Notes under the pieces: model-generated
Told to the model about the DNA's origin: nothing
The model's input: the letters and a program-made list of their open reading frames with translations, nothing else
The model's database searches: none
In this document: positions 26,193 to 35,150 of the stretch, in pieces
How the letters are laid out: each line of letters opens with the position of its first letter
How positions within the stretch are numbered: the stretch's first letter is position 1
Assembly: GCA_020073545.1 (NCBI GenBank)
Contig: JAIQEZ010000016.1
Location: forward strand, 1-51,690
DNA: 51,690 bases
Direction: 5' to 3'
Origin: Terriglobia bacterium
Lineage (GTDB): Bacteria > Acidobacteriota > Terriglobia > UBA7540
Program-made: the position numbers and the translations under genes

Positions 26193-27257
26193 TCACCTGC
26201 CCTCGTACCTCGGGCATCCTCTCCCCAAGGGAGAGGCTTGCGGATTAGTATTTGTTGGGCTGCCCCGCTTGCCCGGTCGAATTCCCACGACGGCCATCTG
26301 CCGTCCGGTGCGCTCGCCTTCCTTGCGATGCGAGAAGAAGAGATCCGTGCGGCAGGCCGTGCAGTAGTCGGCGATCAAAGCATTTGAAAGCTTGACTCCG
26401 GCGCGCGCGAGCTGATCGAGCGCGACCGCGACCAGATCGAGGTGCGCTGCGGGACCCTGCTGGGGAGCGTGCCCGGGCGGGTAAGCACCCAGGAAGGGAA
26501 TCGAACGGCGTTGCGTGGCCGCCTCGGGACGGTGGGGTGGCGTCCGGAAGAACTGATCGGCGCGCACGAATTGTCCATGGAAGGCTTCGACAACTTCTTC
26601 TCCCACTTCGTAGCAGCAGGCGCGGATCGACGGCCCCAGCGCCGCCATCAGTTGCCCCGGATGGGACCCGAAAACCCGGTGCATATCTCCCACGGCTTTC
26701 TCGATCACGCGCGCCAATGCGCCGCGCCACCCTGCATGGACCGCCGCCACGACCCGCCTGTGGGCATCCACCAGCAGCACCGGCAGGCAATCGGCGATTC
26801 GGACCGTCAACAAGATACCCGCCTCTGCCGTCAATAGCCCGTCTCCCGCGGGCGGGCTGGTTGGGGCTTGCTCAGTGAGCGCAACGCCGGACGGTTGGTA
26901 ACAGAGCTGGCCCGCCCCGTCACGAGCCAGCATATAGGCATGCGAGGAATGGATTTGCCGCAGCGACGCGAGCACAAAATCTGCTGCGTCAAGTTGTCTG
27001 AGAGAGCGCCGGCGGTTCAGCTCCACGAGCTCGCGCCGGTCCCATCCGCTAGACCCCAGGTTGAGGCCTGCGCAAGGGGAGTGACTTCGACCGCCCTGGC
27101 GCGTGCTGAACGCGTGGACGAGCCACGGCACCTTGCTGAGGCGCAGGGCCTCGATCCACGCCAAGCCGCCGCGGAAAACGATTTTGAACGGTTGACCGCC
27201 CAAACCCGGAATATAACATAGCCGCTGCTTTCCCCCGTATTGCAATCCGGCTGACAA
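26193..27257 (-). CDS. pgeF: Peptidoglycan editing factor PgeF (YfiH/YlmD, DUF152)
   Basis: A multicopper-oxidase-like 'laccase domain' family. PgeF removes misincorporated UDP-MurNAc-Ser species; relatives have purine nucleoside phosphorylase activity. Visible motifs are 'HAFSTRQGGRSHSP', 'RIADCLPVLLVD', 'VAAVHAGWRGAL', 'GPSIRACCYEVG' and 'YCTACRTDLFFSHRKEGERTGRQMAVVGI'. The His/Cys metal ligands are present. The C-terminal ~25 residues after AVVGI are encoded by spacer-repeat sequence (CTCTCCCTTGGGGAGAG-like), so the protein runs on into a repeat. The start is uncertain: TTG 27257 is the longest, and the family usually begins around 30 residues later. Confidence 0.85.
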   Translation of the reverse strand: MSAGLQYGGKQRLCYIPGLGGQPFKIVFRGGLAWIEALRLSKVPWLVHAFSTRQGGRSHSPCAGLNLGSSGWDRRELVELNRRRSLRQLDAADFVLASLRQIHSSHAYMLARDGAGQLCYQPSGVALTEQAPTSPPAGDGLLTAEAGILLTVRIADCLPVLLVDAHRRVVAAVHAGWRGALARVIEKAVGDMHRVFGSHPGQLMAALGPSIRACCYEVGEEVVEAFHGQFVRADQFFRTPPHRPEAATQRRSIPFLGAYPPGHAPQQGPAAHLDLVAVALDQLARAGVKLSNALIADYCTACRTDLFFSHRKEGERTGRQMAVVGIRPGKRGSPTNTNPQASPLGRGCPRYEGR

Positions 27258-27563
27258 TTTGGTATTGTCAAGAACAGTTAATAAAGATTGACCCTGCCGG
27301 ATCGGGCTGGCGCACAGGTTAGCTAGGGGTTTGGCTCATATGATTGCAGATCACGCCAAGCAGTTGACTTCTGGCTTGATGGGTGACCTCCGGCAGGGCC
27401 CGCAGACTTACAAATATCACATACTCTCGCAGGCCGAAGGGTACCACTGGGTCCTCGATCACGAGGTGCCTTTGCGCACCTCATTCGGAAGTGGGGGCTC
27501 AGGTTCGGCGCTGCTGCATCCGCGACCACTGAGGGCGCGCCCTAGTAGGTTTGCAGCCTGACG
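27258..27563. other. Intergenic region pgeF / acpS
   Basis: No recognised gene. A 76-codon open frame at 27331-27561 has no family resemblance and no strong ribosome site, so I do not call it. AT-rich sequence at 27258-27290 (TTGTCAAGAACAGTTAATAA) probably contains promoters for one or both neighbours. Confidence 0.4.
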
Positions 27564-27947
27564 ATGATCGTCGGAACCGGAGTGGATATCGCGGAAACCT
27601 CTCGCATCGAGCAAAGTCTCGAACGACATGGCGAGCGGTTTACGAAGCGGATTTTCACCCCGGCGGAAATCGCCTACTGCGAAAAGTTCAAGAACCGTGG
27701 CGAGCGCTATGCCGCGCGCTTCGCGGCAAAGGAAGCAGCTTTCAAGGCTCTGGGAACCGGCTGGCGGGCGGGCATTCGCTGGCTCGACGTCGAAGTCACT
27801 CACCAACCGAGCGGTAAACCAGAGCTGATCTTGACAGGCCGGGCGCAAGAAGTAGCTCGCGAACTGCAGGTCACCCGCATGGCAGTTTCGATTTCGCACT
27901 CCGACCGTTACGTGGTGGCCCAGGTGATCTTGGAAAGCGATGACTGA
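27564..27947 (+). CDS. acpS: Holo-[acyl-carrier-protein] synthase
   Basis: AcpS transfers 4'-phosphopantetheine from CoA to apo-ACP. The 127-residue product is the right size. It has 'VGTGVDIAETSRIE' with the metal-binding Asp8, 'RYAARFAAKEAAFKALGTG' with the second metal ligand, and the C-terminal 'VSISHSDRYVVAQVI'. The start is ATG 27564. The stop overlaps the next gene by 8 bases. Confidence 0.95.
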   Translation: MIVGTGVDIAETSRIEQSLERHGERFTKRIFTPAEIAYCEKFKNRGERYAARFAAKEAAFKALGTGWRAGIRWLDVEVTHQPSGKPELILTGRAQEVARELQVTRMAVSISHSDRYVVAQVILESDD

Positions 27948-28662
27948 ATTCAGCTCCCGCAGCCATAGGCTTGTTCTCCTGGTTCTGGCAGTGGTGTGCA
28001 TGCCGGAGGCCGCCCTCCCGCAGGCTGCGCCCCCTCCGCCGGCCTCGTCCCCGATCATACTAGACCGCAAGACGGCCAGCCAATTGATACAGGATCAAGC
28101 TGCGCCGGAGTATCCGATACTTGCCAGGATCAACTACATCCAAGGACGCGTTGACGTGCAGATCGTGGTCGGGCGCGATGGGAAAGTCGCATGGGCTCAC
28201 GTCCTGTACGGCAATCCCATCCTGGCGGCGTCGGCCCTGAAGACGATTCGCAGTTGGATCTATCACCCGCTGCTGACACCCTCTGGGCCCTCAGCGTTCC
28301 TCACCAGCGTGGAACTGAACTTCGCCTTGCGCATGCACGCAATGGATCTGACGGCATCCCGGGCAGAAAGCGACCTTAGCCGTCAGATCAAACCGCCCGA
28401 AGTCATCGGGCGGCCCGCGAACCCCCCTCCGACCAGTGTGGTGCATCTGCGGCTGCTGCTGAATGACCAGGGCCAAGTGATCGATTCCGAGTCGCCGCCC
28501 GTGACCGCAAGTGACCTGGAAGCAGCCCGAAAGACCCTCCAGGGCTGGACCTTCCGCCCCGCGCATTGGGGTACTCTCCCCATTCCGTGGTACCTCGGCG
28601 TCGATATCCCCATCAGCGAGCCCTCCGGAGGCCGGCCCGCCGCCGATCCGGGCCTTCGCTGA
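27940..28662 (+). CDS. TonB C-terminal-like domain protein, exported
   Basis: A 240-residue protein: N-terminal hydrophobic segment (10-28, signal peptide or anchor), a Pro-rich stretch, then 'YPILARINYIQGRVDVQIVVGRDGKVAWAHVLYGNP' (read in pieces) and 'ALKTIRSWIYHPL'. This is a TonB C-terminal-like fold. A second copy follows at about 140-230 ('VVHLRLLLNDQGQVIDSES', 'ARKTLQGWTFRPA'). No ExbB/ExbD or receptor genes are nearby. It overlaps acpS by 8 bases. Its role in energy transduction versus simple envelope binding is unknown. Confidence 0.7.
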   Translation: MTEFSSRSHRLVLLVLAVVCMPEAALPQAAPPPPASSPIILDRKTASQLIQDQAAPEYPILARINYIQGRVDVQIVVGRDGKVAWAHVLYGNPILAASALKTIRSWIYHPLLTPSGPSAFLTSVELNFALRMHAMDLTASRAESDLSRQIKPPEVIGRPANPPPTSVVHLRLLLNDQGQVIDSESPPVTASDLEAARKTLQGWTFRPAHWGTLPIPWYLGVDIPISEPSGGRPAADPGLR

Positions 28663-28965
28663 ATTTCGCCCGCCCCTCCAACCTGAGCCCGCTACCGTGT
28701 TCCCCCGCGGCCCTTCGAGGTGGGCCAAGTTGCCATCAATCGACGCCACCGTGCGGTTGAAACGCTCCAGGCTGTCTACGGAATGTTCCGGCGCGCGCTG
28801 CCCTTCGACGGGACAAAACTGTTTCAGCCCAAATCATATCCTGTCCAGGAGGTGGCCCGTGCCCAACTCGCTTCCTGAACCCCACGAAGAAAGAAATTTC
28901 CCACACCTGCCTGCGGCAAGCAGGCCCTTCAAGAAAGAAAAAACTCCTGAAATCTAAGAGAGAAT
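28663..28965. other. Intergenic region between convergent genes
   Basis: No gene is seen in these 303 bases. A small palindrome CCTGCCTGCGGCAAGCAGG at 28904-28922, close to the PAP2 stop, resembles the repeat-like insert in mtaB. The open frames here are shadows. Confidence 0.45.
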
Positions 28966-29994
28966 CTACCTTGCACACTCCGCTGCGGCCCCAGAACTCC
29001 TTCGCAGGCCACGAGAAATCAGGTAGGCCGCCGCGCCGACCAGCGCTCCGGCAACGGCGTCCGCAGCGTAATGGTACCGGCCGTAGACCGTCGCCACCGC
29101 GATGCTCCCGGCGAGAAGGAGAAACAAAACACCGAGCCGTGGTGAGTGCCTGCGAACGGCCAGCGCCACGGCGGTGACCGCCGCCACGTGCCCGCTGGGG
29201 AAAATACAGGCTTGGACGCTGTAGTGGTCGAGAAGCCAGAAATTCCACCTGCGCAGCAGCGGGTCGATGTGCGGTCCGGGCACGTCGCGGAACAACACGC
29301 GCGGCGGCGTCAAAGGAAAGAAAGGATAGACGGCGAAGCAGAAAAGCGTGGCGAGGAGAACCGTCGCCCAGAAGTCATCGAGCGCGCGCCGGCCGGGTGG
29401 GGCGGCGGGTTCGTTTAACTTGGCCCGTTGCGGCGTGAGATAAATCGCTGCGACGCCCAGCGGCACGAGCGGGTAGCAGAGCAGATAGGCGAATTCCAGG
29501 TAGTGTTGTAGCCAGGGCGCTCCAGCATAAAACACGGCTTGCACGGCGGCGTTCTTCAGCAGCAACCGGTCCCATTGCACGAAAAGGTAATCCAGACGAT
29601 GGCTGGGGTCGGGCTTGAGCAGCAGGCCTGATTCGCGATAGGCCACCAGGATCAACAGCGCGGGAAGCCAGTCACGGGCGGCGGCGAGCCAGCGAGCCTG
29701 TCGTGAGTCGCGGCTGAGCGCCACCATCGTGGCGACGGTCACCGAATTGAGCGCGACGATCACCCAGCGGTCGCGCGGGGCGAGGGCGAACCCGAACGCG
29801 GCGAGGGTGATGTAAGCGAAGAAACCGAGCGCGACCTGCTCGGCAAACGAAAGACGCGAGCGCAGGCCGAGTGCAGAGGACCGGAGCGATCTGACCAGCG
29901 AGATGGGGACGGTTCCGCTCACAGTGTCTGCTCCCGATCGAGCAAGGCGGCGCAGCGTGGCCATGGCCTGGGCCCACCCTGCTCCGGAGCGCAC
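28966..29994 (-). CDS. PAP2-superfamily membrane phosphatase/phosphotransferase
   Basis: A 342-residue protein with about six hydrophobic helices. The PAP2 motifs 2 and 3 are clear: 'IFPSGHVAAVTAVAL' and 'YGRYHYAADAVAG' (R-x-H-x4-D). Motif 1 is weak, as in the Aur1/inositol-phosphotransferase-like branch, and 'YPFFPLTPPRVLF' is typical of that branch. It probably acts on lipid phosphates such as phosphatidate or undecaprenyl-PP at the outer face of the inner membrane. The start is GTG 29994 or ATG 29964. It is divergent from phoB, so it may share phosphate control (inference). Confidence 0.8.
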   Translation of the reverse strand: MRSGAGWAQAMATLRRLARSGADTVSGTVPISLVRSLRSSALGLRSRLSFAEQVALGFFAYITLAAFGFALAPRDRWVIVALNSVTVATMVALSRDSRQARWLAAARDWLPALLILVAYRESGLLLKPDPSHRLDYLFVQWDRLLLKNAAVQAVFYAGAPWLQHYLEFAYLLCYPLVPLGVAAIYLTPQRAKLNEPAAPPGRRALDDFWATVLLATLFCFAVYPFFPLTPPRVLFRDVPGPHIDPLLRRWNFWLLDHYSVQACIFPSGHVAAVTAVALAVRRHSPRLGVLFLLLAGSIAVATVYGRYHYAADAVAGALVGAAAYLISRGLRRSSGAAAECAR

Positions 29995-30197
29995 CTTGAA
30001 CAGGAGTTATCGCTGCAGCCGACCCCGCCAGCTTCACCTGCGCGTTTTTGTTGCCAAAGGTATACGCTCGCCACCCTAAGGATAATACACGACTTATGGG
30101 AAACCATAGGCATAGTGTCCTGGGGATGCACTGTCGCCCTAACCCGCCAAGTGTCGGGGAGGGACGGCAAACCCTGTCTCGCCGGTTCTTTCATCTA

Positions 30198-30230
30198 TTA
30201 ACATTCCCGTAACATTTCAGATGCTATAAT
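30198..30230 (+). promoter_or_regulatory. PHO-box-like direct repeats and -10 of phoB
   Basis: TTAACATTCCC (30198-30208) and GTAACATTTCA (30209-30219) are 11-base direct repeats with a shared TAACATT core, the spacing of known PHO boxes. A perfect TATAAT follows at 30225-30230, ten bases after the second TAACA. The box therefore takes the place of the -35. Transcription would start about 7 bases later, at the GTG start codon 30237. Confidence 0.7.
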
Positions 30231-30236
30231 TCTGAC

Positions 30237-30950
30237 GTGCGACAAAGAGTAGTCATCATCGAAGATGAACGCGACATCGTTGAACTGGTGCGTTACAACT
30301 TCCGCAAGGAAGGCTTTGAAGTCGAGAGCTTCTCGCGCGGCCGTGACGGTTTGGAGTTCCTGCGGCGCAATCCCGTCGACCTCGTCCTACTGGACATTCT
30401 CCTTCCTGACGAAGACGGGTTCGAAATCTGCAAGCGCCTGCGCGCCGACGAGCGGCTGAAGGCGCTGCCCGTCATTTTCCTTACCGCGAAGAGCGAGGAG
30501 ATGGACCGTGTTCTGGGTCTGGAAATAGGTGCGGACGATTACGTGGTGAAACCTTTCAGCCCGCGCGAGCTCGTGGCGCGCGTCAAAGCCGTATTGCGTC
30601 GCCAGGCACGCGTGGCGGAAAAGCGCGAGGTCGTGGAATCGGGCTCGCTTCGGCTGGATACGCGGACGCAGGAAGTGACCGTGCGCGGGCGGCCCGTGGT
30701 CCTGAGCGCCCTGGAGTTCAAGCTTCTGTATTTCCTGGCTTCGCACCCGCGGCATGTTTTCGGCCGTGATCGCCTGCTGGATGAAGTCTGGGGCCGTGAC
30801 CGCTTCGTGACGCCCCGCACGGTAGACGTGCACATTCGCCGCCTGCGTGAGAAAATCGAAGAGTTGCCAAACCGCCCGGAATTCCTGCAGACCGTTCGGG
30901 GCAGTGGCTATCGCTTTTCGCCGGAAGTCATGGAAAGCGTGGAGGCGTAG
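30237..30950 (+). CDS. phoB: Response regulator, OmpR/PhoB family
   Basis: A 237-residue two-domain regulator. The receiver has the acidic pair E9/D10, phospho-acceptor D53 in 'LVLLDILLPDEDG', T83 and K105 ('VVKPF'). The winged-helix DNA-binding domain spans about 135-230 ('LSALEFKLLYFLASHP', 'VDVHIRRLREKIE', 'VRGSGYRF'). The PAS-containing partner kinase downstream and the PHO-box-like promoter support PhoB rather than another OmpR member. The GTG start at 30237 has no Shine-Dalgarno sequence and coincides with the predicted transcription start, so the message is probably leaderless. Confidence 0.88.
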   Translation: MRQRVVIIEDERDIVELVRYNFRKEGFEVESFSRGRDGLEFLRRNPVDLVLLDILLPDEDGFEICKRLRADERLKALPVIFLTAKSEEMDRVLGLEIGADDYVVKPFSPRELVARVKAVLRRQARVAEKREVVESGSLRLDTRTQEVTVRGRPVVLSALEFKLLYFLASHPRHVFGRDRLLDEVWGRDRFVTPRTVDVHIRRLREKIEELPNRPEFLQTVRGSGYRFSPEVMESVEA

Positions 30951-31158
30951 TCGCGCGCCGGGTAGCCGGTGCGCCGTGGACCACGCCGCGGCCCTCTCTG
31001 CGCAAGGCTCGGGCGCCACACGCGAAGTCATTGCTCCCTACGAACCGCTGTGATGTAATCCTGGCGCGGCGTCGGCCTCGGGCGGCGCCTGCCCCGATGT
31101 TGTGCGGTGGCGCGCCGGGATCGGCTCGCGAGATAAGCGTCGTTTCAGTCCAGCCGCC

Positions 31159-32913
31159 ATGACCTTTCGCAGCCCCATCTTTCGCAAGTTGCTGGCCAGC
31201 GCCTTCCTGCTGATCGCTGTCACCCTGGTGGTTCTGGATTTCTATCTCACCCGTTACACCTCACGCCGTGAAGTCCAGACCGTAGAGCAGCGACTGGAGG
31301 CGGAAGCGCGAATTCTGCAGACGGAAGTCGCGGAGGTTCCGCTCCCCCGGCTGGAGGATTGGGCGCACCAGGCCTCGCAGCGGGCGGGCGCGCGCGTCAC
31401 CATCATCAACCCGCAGGGTGGCGTGCTGGCGGATTCGCATCACGATCCCGAAACCATGGAAAACCACGCGAAGCGTCCGGAAATCCAGGCGGCCTACCGG
31501 AGCGGGGTAGGCAGCTCGATCCGCCACAGCCACACCATCAACCGCGATCTTTGTTACCTGGCCCTGGGCCTGAATTACCAGGGAGAACCGGGCTACATAC
31601 TGCGCCTGGCCTTACCGCTCGAGGACGTGGATTCCTCCATCGCCGCGGTGCGCTGGCGCATCCTGTGGGCATCGCTGGCGGCGGCACTCGTGGCGCTGGT
31701 GATCGCCTATTTCTTCTCGCAATCGTTCACGCAGCGCATTGCCCGGCTGCGCGCCTTTGCCGAAGGCCTGGTGCGCGAGCACTTCTCCCAACCGCCGTTG
31801 CCCGCTGCCGACGACGAGCTGGGCGCGCTGGGGCGCTCGCTGAATTCCACCGCCTTGCAGCTTCGCGACCTGGTGGACCGGCTGAGTGTGGAGTCGGCGC
31901 AGCGCGAGGCCATTCTGGCCAGCATGGTCGAGGGTGTGCTGGCCGTGGATAACAGCCTGCGGATCACCTTCGCCAACGAATCGTTCGCGCGCGCGGTCGG
32001 CGCGCCCAATCCCATCCCGGCCAAGCAGCCACTCGTCGAGCTGGTGCGCGCCCCGGAGTTGCGTGAGATCCTGACGCGCGTACTGGGCGGCGGCGAGTTT
32101 GTGAAGCGGCGATTGCAGCTTCCCGCCGCCGAGCGTATCTTCGAGGTGCAGGCGGCCCCGCTGACCTCGGGTGCAGCGCGGGGCGCCATCGCCATCCTGC
32201 ACGACATCACGGATCTGGAGCGCCTGGAGCGCATCCGCAAGGATTTTGTCGCCAACGTCTCACACGAACTGCGCACGCCGCTCACCGCCATCCGTGGCTA
32301 CGCCGAAACGCTTCTGGAAGGGGCGCTGGAAGACGACGAAAACAATCGCCGCTTTCTCGAGATCATCAAGGCGCATGCCATCCGGCTGAACAACATCGCC
32401 TCGGACCTGCTCACGCTTTCCGAGCTCGAGTCCGGCAAGGTGCGGCCCGGCCCCGAGCCTGTCTCCGTGCGCGCGGCCCTGGAGTCAGCCTTGCGGACCG
32501 TGGAGGCCGAAGCGCGCGTGCGCACCGTTACTTTGATCTGCGGGCGTGTAGAGGATGCCCAGGTGCTCGGTGACCGCGTCCAGATCGAGCAGGCGCTGGT
32601 AAATCTCCTGGATAACGCCGTCAAGTTCAACCGGCCTGCCGGTGAGGTTCTGGTGGAGGTTACGCGCCCCGCCAGCGGCAAGATCCGCATCTCCATCACC
32701 GACACCGGCATCGGTATCCCCCACGACGACCTGCCGCGCATCTTCGAGCGTTTCTATCGCGTCGACAAGGCTCGCTCGCGCGAAGTGGGCGGGACGGGCC
32801 TGGGTCTCTCCATCGTCAAACACATCGTCGAGCGCCTGGACGGCACGGTCACCGTCGAAAGCCAGTTGGGCAAAGGCTCGACCTTCACGCTGCTGCTTCC
32901 CGTCGCCTCCTGA
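31159..32913 (+). CDS. phoR: Phosphate-sensing histidine kinase
   Basis: A 584-residue membrane kinase. TM1 is at about 11-29, an extracytoplasmic sensor at 30-168, TM2 at about 169-188 and HAMP at about 190-242. A PAS domain (about 250-350) contains 'ASMVEGVLAVDNSLRITFANESFARAVG'. The H-box has H369 in 'ANVSHELRTPLTAIRGYAE', and the ATPase has the N, G1 and G2 boxes 'NLLDNAVKFN', 'DTGIGIP' and 'GGTGLGLSIVKHIVE'. This layout matches PhoR of Gram-positive and Acidobacteria type, with a periplasmic loop. ATG 31159 is preferred; the frame is open upstream to 31102. It follows phoB by about 200 bases. Confidence 0.88.
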   Translation: MTFRSPIFRKLLASAFLLIAVTLVVLDFYLTRYTSRREVQTVEQRLEAEARILQTEVAEVPLPRLEDWAHQASQRAGARVTIINPQGGVLADSHHDPETMENHAKRPEIQAAYRSGVGSSIRHSHTINRDLCYLALGLNYQGEPGYILRLALPLEDVDSSIAAVRWRILWASLAAALVALVIAYFFSQSFTQRIARLRAFAEGLVREHFSQPPLPAADDELGALGRSLNSTALQLRDLVDRLSVESAQREAILASMVEGVLAVDNSLRITFANESFARAVGAPNPIPAKQPLVELVRAPELREILTRVLGGGEFVKRRLQLPAAERIFEVQAAPLTSGAARGAIAILHDITDLERLERIRKDFVANVSHELRTPLTAIRGYAETLLEGALEDDENNRRFLEIIKAHAIRLNNIASDLLTLSELESGKVRPGPEPVSVRAALESALRTVEAEARVRTVTLICGRVEDAQVLGDRVQIEQALVNLLDNAVKFNRPAGEVLVEVTRPASGKIRISITDTGIGIPHDDLPRIFERFYRVDKARSREVGGTGLGLSIVKHIVERLDGTVTVESQLGKGSTFTLLLPVAS

Positions 32914-32989
32914 CGTTTCCTCTGCTTTCGCGCTTGGCTTTGAGCCCGTGGGGCCGATCCTTCCGGGACCGCGAGGTGAGCGCCGGCTA

Positions 32990-33979
32990 TTACGGGGGAA
33001 TGTTGTAAAGGAAGAGGAACTGCAAGACGAGGTGATTGCCCGTGAACTCTTGGGGCAGTGGTGGAAAGGGAATGGAGGCGCGGATGCCTGCGACGGCGGC
33101 GCGGTCGAGCGGATCAGACCCCGAGGAAGCCACCAGTCGCAGTTGCGGCACGGCGCCATCCTTGACGATTTCGAAGATCACTCCCACGCGCCCTTTTTCC
33201 CCCAGACGCGCGGATTCCGGGATCACCGCATACCAGTTGCGGCGCACGGCATACACGACGCGTGCGAGGTAAGGGCCAAAGTCCACCCCGCGGGTGTCAG
33301 ACAAGATGATGGGCGCTTCGGTGGAGAAGTTCGGCCGCAGATTGTTGAACTGCAGGTCGGAATTGCCCCCGCTTCCGGCCCCTGCTCCGGGGTGATATCC
33401 GCCCCGCGCGGCGGCTTGCAGTGACTGCTGGATGGCTTGGCCCGGCGTCATCGAAGGCATGCGAACTCTGCCTCCGCTTTCAGGCTTGACGTCTTCCAAG
33501 CGCAAGCCCGTGTCACTCTTGGGTTGCGGCGGAGGGCTCGGGAAGGGGGCCGGCCCACCCGGCGACGGCGTAGGCGCGGCCGCGGGCGGCGGAGGGGGCA
33601 GGCCGCCGCGCGCTATCTCCGGTAGTGTCGTGTTGCCGCGCGAGTAGGGCGCGTGCAGGCCGTTCGGATCGACTTCGGGCGACCGTCCCTGGGCACGGCG
33701 GTTCTTGTCGGAGAGGTGGCGCGCTTCCGGAGGTGGCTCGCGCAACGCCCTCAACAGATCCGGCGGGAGCCACAAAGTAGTTAACTGCCGGTCCGGGCGC
33801 TCGCCCACCGGAATGCCCATCATGAGCTTGCCGCGACGAAAGAGGTCGGGTGCGAAGATGATGAGGAGAACTAGGAGTGCGTGCAAAATCACCGAGGTCA
33901 GGAACATCGCGCGCCGGCGCCAACGTGCGAGTTCCGGGTCGAGTTCCACAAACAGGCTGATTTCGGATCCCACACTCAT
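32990..33979 (-). CDS. TonB-family energy-transducer-like protein
   Basis: A 329-residue protein with a single N-terminal TM helix (about 24-45, 'AMFLTSVILHALLVLLIIFA'), a long Pro/Gly-rich periplasmic linker (about 70-200, with runs such as PPPPPAAAPTPSPGGPAP) and a C-terminal TonB-like domain ('YLARVVYAVRRNWYAVIPES', 'GRVGVIFEIVKDGAVP', 'DRAAVAGIRASIPFPPLP'). It fits TonB-type proteins that span the periplasm. ExbB/ExbD are absent here. It starts 52 bases after the Gfo/Idh stop, so it may belong to the envelope cluster. Confidence 0.82.
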   Translation of the reverse strand: MSVGSEISLFVELDPELARWRRRAMFLTSVILHALLVLLIIFAPDLFRRGKLMMGIPVGERPDRQLTTLWLPPDLLRALREPPPEARHLSDKNRRAQGRSPEVDPNGLHAPYSRGNTTLPEIARGGLPPPPPAAAPTPSPGGPAPFPSPPPQPKSDTGLRLEDVKPESGGRVRMPSMTPGQAIQQSLQAAARGGYHPGAGAGSGGNSDLQFNNLRPNFSTEAPIILSDTRGVDFGPYLARVVYAVRRNWYAVIPESARLGEKGRVGVIFEIVKDGAVPQLRLVASSGSDPLDRAAVAGIRASIPFPPLPQEFTGNHLVLQFLFLYNIPP

Positions 33980-34031
33980 TGGATGATTCCGAGCCCTGCA
34001 CTTCCTCTTGCCGCAGGATGTTTGTCAGGTC

Positions 34032-35018
34032 CTATGACTCACCACTTTGCCCGACCGAGCGACCTATCGGGACGTTAAGCAAGGCTGCATGTTCTTCGAT
34101 GCGATTCATGACTTGCTCGGCCAATGCCAAAGCTTGTTTTCCTTCGCGGCCGCCGACCAAGGGCGGACGGCGTGTTCGAACCGACTCCACGAAGGCTTCC
34201 AGCTCTGCGCGCAGAGGCTCCTGCGGCGTGGTTGCCAGTTTCTGGAAGGCGATGCGGGGGCTGGGCCCGCTGCGGTCCACCCGGATCAGGGTGGCGTCGC
34301 GCCGCGTAAAATCAATCGAAAAATACTCGTTGGGCTGGAAGTAGCGGAACTTCCGGACCTTCTCCGTGCTCACCCGGCTGGCGGTAAGGTTGGCCACGGC
34401 CCCGTTCTCGAATTCCACGCGCGCGTTGGCGATGTCCACCTTGTCGGAGAGCACGGGCAAGCCCACGGCGCGCACGTCGCGCCAGGGCGCATCCACCATC
34501 CACAGCACAAGATCGAGGTCGTGAATCATCAGGTCAAAAACCACATCCACATCGAGGCTGCGAGAGCTGAAGACGCCCAGGCGATGAATCTCAAAGAACA
34601 TCGGGTGCGTGCTCACGGCCTTGGCCGCCACCACGCCGGGATTGAAGCGCTCCAGGTGACCGACCTGCAAGATGCGCCCTGCGCGTTCCGCCAGTCGAAT
34701 GAGCTCGTTCGCCTCCTCCACGCTGCGCGTGAGAGGTTTTTCCAGCAGCGCGTCCACCCCGCGCGCGAAAGCCTGGCGCGCGATGGCAGCGTGATCGGTC
34801 GTTGGGATCACCACACTCACCGCGCGCACGGCGGAGAGCGCCTCGTCCAGGCTCGGGAAGGCGCGAACGCCGAGTTCTGCGGCCGTTTCCCGGGCGCGCT
34901 CCGGACGCAGGTCGTAAACCCCGACCAGTTCCGCCCCGGCGACCTGTTTCAGCTCCCGCGCGTGCTTCTTGCCATGCTCGCCGACACCCAGCACCGCAAC
35001 CGGAATCCTCTCGCTCAA
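34032..35018 (-). CDS. Gfo/Idh/MocA oxidoreductase, possible UDP-GlcNAc 3-dehydrogenase
   Basis: A 328-residue NAD(P)-dependent dehydrogenase. The Rossmann start is 'PVAVLGVGEHGKKHARELK', followed by the 'EKPLTRSVEEA' motif and 'IHDLDLVLWMVD' in the C-terminal domain. TTG 35018 is chosen because GAGGAG lies 6 bases upstream; the longer frame to 35081 adds unrelated residues. The position directly after lpxI, lpxA and fabZ suggests the GnnA role: oxidation of UDP-GlcNAc to the 3-keto form for amino-linked lipid A. The partner aminotransferase GnnB is not in the window, so the assignment is inference. Confidence 0.75.
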   Translation of the reverse strand: MSERIPVAVLGVGEHGKKHARELKQVAGAELVGVYDLRPERARETAAELGVRAFPSLDEALSAVRAVSVVIPTTDHAAIARQAFARGVDALLEKPLTRSVEEANELIRLAERAGRILQVGHLERFNPGVVAAKAVSTHPMFFEIHRLGVFSSRSLDVDVVFDLMIHDLDLVLWMVDAPWRDVRAVGLPVLSDKVDIANARVEFENGAVANLTASRVSTEKVRKFRYFQPNEYFSIDFTRRDATLIRVDRSGPSPRIAFQKLATTPQEPLRAELEAFVESVRTRRPPLVGGREGKQALALAEQVMNRIEEHAALLNVPIGRSVGQSGES

Positions 35019-35150
35019 TTCTCTCCTCGAAATTCTTTCCTCAGTCGGACGCGTGTGTGGCGCCGAACTCACGCTCGGCACGTGCTTGCCCGTGCAAATC
35101 TGCGCTGCACGGCCAAAGCCTGCCCTGAGCGATGCGAAGGGATGGCCGTG

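Noticed and set aside
27331-27561. 76-codon open frame before acpS
   Set aside because: No recognisable family, no ribosome site, and unusual composition; treated as intergenic.
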